From Sphingopyxis sp. DBS4 (GTDB lineage Bacteria > Pseudomonadota > Alphaproteobacteria > Sphingomonadales > Sphingomonadaceae): 64,000 bases of DNA. Each line of letters begins with the position of its first letter. The first letter of the stretch is position 1. The DNA lies in the NCBI RefSeq assembly GCF_024628865.1, contig NZ_CP102384.1:2491001-2555000 (forward strand). Direction: 5' to 3'. The position numbers and the translations under genes are program-made. The notes under the pieces are model-generated. The model saw nothing but the letters and a program-made list of their open reading frames with translations. It was not told the origin of the DNA and searched no databases. Below, piece by piece: positions 61,635-64,000 of this stretch.

Positions 61635-63032
61635 TTAAAGCTGATACGCCACCTCGACGTCGCCCCAGCGCCGCCCGCCGATCACCGCGGGCATATAGAC
61701 GTTGCGCACGGTCAGATAATTGATCCCGTCGCCCTCCTGCCGATAGACGGTCATGAAGAAGGGCGCGCTGCTGCGCTTCGCCGCCATATCCGTTTCGTCG
61801 AGCAGGATGCGGCCGTTGCGGCAATGCGCAGTGTCATGCTCCAGATCGCCGGTCGGCACACGCGAACAATCGGTGATGTGCGTCGGCAGAAAGCCGTTCA
61901 TGTCGCCCGCCGACGACATCTTGATCTCGGGATGCTCGGCGACAATCTGGTCGAACAGCGGGCGCCAGTTGGCGTCGGCCCAGTCGCACAGGCTGGTGCG
62001 GAAGCGTTCGGGGTTCGACCCCGGAACGCGGACGTAGTCGGTGTCGAACAATTGCTCCATCGTCAGCTTGCCGTCGGCGATCGCATCCTCGGCCAGCGTC
62101 ACGAAGCGGTCGCGCACGCGCGCCGCCAATTCGACGATCGCCGAGTCCGCGGGGCTCACCCCGGCCGAAATCACCGCGTTGAACATGCGGCTCGACACAT
62201 GCTCCATCGTCAGGATCGACGTGCGCGTGCCGTCGAGGATCGCGCTATTGTCGCGCACCGATCCGACCACACGATCCATCGCCTCGCGCACCTTGGCACC
62301 GTTGGCATGAACCATCGCGCTCGACTGCGCGATACGGTCGCTCTGGCCGTCGAGCAGCGCGACGAGGTGCGTTGCGTCGTGCAGCGCGTCGGTGATCGTC
62401 TCGAACTGCGCCTCGGCGCGGCTCGACTGCTCGACCCCCGATTGAATTTCGGTGACCAGCCCGCTCGCTTCGGCGGCAAGGCTGCCGATCGAGCGGCGGA
62501 TTTCGTCGGTCGCGCCGCGCGTGTTCTGCGCCAGCTTCTTCACTTCCGACGCGACGACGGCGAAGGTGCGGCCGGCATCGCCCGCGCGCTCGGCCTCGAT
62601 CGCGGCGTTGAGCGCGAGCATGTTGGTCGTCTTGGCAATCTGTTCGATCGACTGGCTGACCTGCTGCACCTGCTCCATCACCGCGGCGAAATTGGTGACA
62701 TGCGTGCCGAGCCGGGCGACAAGATCGATGACCGAGCGGAATTCGCTGACCGCCAGATTGACGCGCTCCGCCCCCGCGTCGAGTTGTTCGCACGCCCGCG
62801 CCGACAGCAGCTTCGCCTCGTCGGTCGAATCGGCGATCTGGCGCTGGTCGGCCTCGAGCCCGACGACATATTCCTCGAGCCGCCCGAGTTCGGCGATCTG
62901 GCGCTCCATCTGATCGGTCGCCCGCTTGATCCGCCCCGCGGCGTCGCTGCACCCGACAGCCAGCTCGCCGCAATCGCTGGCGACCGACTGGTCGAGCATC
63001 TGCGCCGCCGGATTGATCGGATCATATTTCAT
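61635..63032 (-). CDS. Soluble methyl-accepting chemotaxis protein with C-terminal sensor-like domain
   Basis: 465 residues from the ATG at 63032, with no membrane segment. An N-terminal helical part (about 1-95) leads into the MCP signalling hairpin, [20 protein letters not shown] then [20 protein letters not shown] (about 130-170). After a long coiled coil, residues about 300-465 form a separate domain with [30 protein letters not shown] and [19 protein letters not shown]. This reversed order, sensor at the C-terminus, occurs in cytoplasmic alphaproteobacterial receptors. Three cysteines in the C-terminal domain might bind a cofactor; that is inference. Confidence 0.9.
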   Translation of the reverse strand: MKYDPINPAAQMLDQSVASDCGELAVGCSDAAGRIKRATDQMERQIAELGRLEEYVVGLEADQRQIADSTDEAKLLSARACEQLDAGAERVNLAVSEFRSVIDLVARLGTHVTNFAAVMEQVQQVSQSIEQIAKTTNMLALNAAIEAERAGDAGRTFAVVASEVKKLAQNTRGATDEIRRSIGSLAAEASGLVTEIQSGVEQSSRAEAQFETITDALHDATHLVALLDGQSDRIAQSSAMVHANGAKVREAMDRVVGSVRDNSAILDGTRTSILTMEHVSSRMFNAVISAGVSPADSAIVELAARVRDRFVTLAEDAIADGKLTMEQLFDTDYVRVPGSNPERFRTSLCDWADANWRPLFDQIVAEHPEIKMSSAGDMNGFLPTHITDCSRVPTGDLEHDTAHCRNGRILLDETDMAAKRSSAPFFMTVYRQEGDGINYLTVRNVYMPAVIGGRRWGDVEVAYQL

Positions 63033-63147
63033 TGCGCTACCCACGTCTCTGAAGGATCGCGAAGCTATGCCCAACATTGGTTAATGGGGCGTCAATGGGT
63101 GTGGGGCCGAGATGCCGGTTTGGACGTGGTCAGCGGGGTTCCCCCTT

Positions 63148-63226
63148 CGTCATTCCCGCGAAAGCGGGAACCCAGAGCGTGCGTCGGCTGACCCCACTCT
63201 GGGTTCCCGCTTTCGCGGGAATGACG
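63148..63226. repeat. 79-bp palindromic element, third copy
   Basis: Nearly identical to 47485-47563 in arms and loop, with GACCCCACTC in place of GACCTCACTC. It lies between the chemoreceptor promoter side and the end of the TPR gene. Confidence 0.87.
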
Positions 63227-63286
63227 ATCAAGGATAGGTCCGTTTCCGATCGGAAGAAGCGTTCGACGCCGCTTCGCGCGCGATGG

Positions 63287-63811
63287 TCAGTTCTGGCCAG
63301 TCGCCCCGACCGTCGCCACCGGCTTGGGTGCGATCGCCTCCGCCGCGACGACGCGCTTCGTGTCGCTGGTCGCGATCGCCTTTTCGAGCGCCGCGACCTG
63401 CGGGCATTTATCCTTGCACAGCCGCTGCGCCTCGGCGAGCTTTTCGCGCGCCAGTTCGAGCGCGCCCTTGTCGGCGAGCGCTTCGCCCTGCCCGGTCAGC
63501 GCGGTGAGGTCATTGGGTTCGAGCAGCAGCGCCTCGCGATAGAGAGCGATCGCCTTGCCCGGCAATCCCTGCGCGCGCGCGACCTGCGCCATCGCGACGA
63601 TCGCCGAACGGTTGCGCGGATCGGCGGCGAGCGCCGATTCATAATAATCGACCGCGCCGCCCAAATCGCCCGCACTTTGCGCCGCCTCGCCCTGCTTTTG
63701 CAGGGCAATCGAGGTCGGCAATATGTCGCTGTCGGCGCGCTGCGCATCGGAGGCGACAGGCATGCTGGCAAGGATGAGGCCGGCACCCAGAGCCAGAAAA
63801 CTGACGCGCAT
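63287..63811 (-). CDS. Periplasmic TPR-repeat protein
   Basis: 174 residues from the ATG at 63811, with GGGAG six bases upstream. Signal peptide (FLALGAGLILASMPVASDAQ). Two to three tetratricopeptide repeats follow: AGDLGGAVDYYESALAADPR, NRSAIVAMAQVARAQGLPGK and a third starting near ALYREALLLEPNDLTALTGQ. A final helix carries a CKDKC pair. The protein is probably a periplasmic scaffold; partners are unknown. It begins 33 bases after the stop of the rsmB-like gene. Confidence 0.85.
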   Translation of the reverse strand: MRVSFLALGAGLILASMPVASDAQRADSDILPTSIALQKQGEAAQSAGDLGGAVDYYESALAADPRNRSAIVAMAQVARAQGLPGKAIALYREALLLEPNDLTALTGQGEALADKGALELAREKLAEAQRLCKDKCPQVAALEKAIATSDTKRVVAAEAIAPKPVATVGATGQN

Positions 63812-63843
63812 CGCATTCTCCCATCTCTTCATGTCGGGCGATG

Positions 63844-64000
63844 CTAACATGGCGCCGTCAGCCGTGCGAGAAAAAACCCGTCGCAGCCGTCGCCCGCGGG
63901 AGTCAGCAGAAATCCGCCGCCCGCCGCGCGGCCGATACCCTTTGGCAGATAGGATTCGTCGGCCGTCCAGCCCCGATGCCGGTCCAGAAATGCGTCCACC
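63844..64000 (-). CDS. RsmB-like 16S rRNA (cytosine-C5) methyltransferase, C-terminal end, cut by window edge
   Basis: The last 51 codons are visible and end HRGWTADESYLPKG, then FLLTPAGDGCDGFFLARLTA and PC. The LLTP...DGCDGFF(V/L)ARL ending is the C-terminal signature of RsmB/NOP-type RNA methyltransferases. These methylate C967 of 16S rRNA or related positions. The start and catalytic part lie to the right of the window, so full identity cannot be confirmed. Confidence 0.8.
   Translation of the reverse strand, partial: VDAFLDRHRGWTADESYLPKGIGRAAGGGFLLTPAGDGCDGFFLARLTAPC

Overview
The window looks like the chromosome of a sphingomonad alphaproteobacterium, probably Sphingopyxis or a close relative. 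The DNA is GC-rich, the tmRNA gene is the two-piece permuted alphaproteobacterial form with tag ANDNEALALAA, and the gene set (GapR, a Tol-Pal block, NodT-type efflux, DUF1244) fits Sphingomonadaceae. No taxonomic search was possible, so the genus is inference. The window is mostly core chromosome. Many short palindromic repeats of at least four sequence families lie between genes, and a few lie inside genes or their translation signals.

Layout: 1-2974 holds the start of bpt, pyruvate kinase, DUF1244, gapR and a YbjQ protein. 3031-11987 is a long plus-strand run: yebC, ruvC, ruvA, an unknown membrane protein, a GFA-family protein, ruvB, then ybgC-tolQ-tolR-tolA-tolB-pal. 12160-24200 (minus) is a complete type II secretion locus, gspC to gspN plus a prepilin peptidase. 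Directly upstream, in the same direction, are a beta-helix-like lipoprotein and a TonB-dependent receptor (28896-24461). Their promoter region carries six 11-bp units resembling PhoB boxes.

29213-31024 holds tRNA-Leu(GAG), a truncated M3 peptidase and a lipoprotein formylglycine-generating enzyme. 31143-41879 holds two tripartite drug exporters, RND and EmrAB type, with a TetR regulator between them. 42002-43117 is a short CDF metal exporter diverging from a MerR regulator over a clear operator. ssrA and mscL follow, then a lemA plus three-TPM-domain operon, a Nudix hydrolase, and rhomboid, greA, carB, a small unknown protein and carA.

53862-58733 holds yqeY, a DUF559 nuclease-like gene, dnaG and rpoD. 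The tail has a pspC-like gene behind a sigma-54-type promoter, an unknown protein, a MoxR ATPase, a soluble chemoreceptor, a TPR protein and the end of an rsmB-like methyltransferase.

The most interesting signals are: the putative Pho-box array leading into the receptor and secretion region; an 87-nt palindromic repeat read in frame inside the gspJ leader; ribosome-binding sites of ruvC, DUF559 and dnaG that lie inside repeat arms; unknown, lower-GC genes translationally coupled inside ruvA-ruvB and carA-carB; and the sigma-54-like promoter of the lone pspC.
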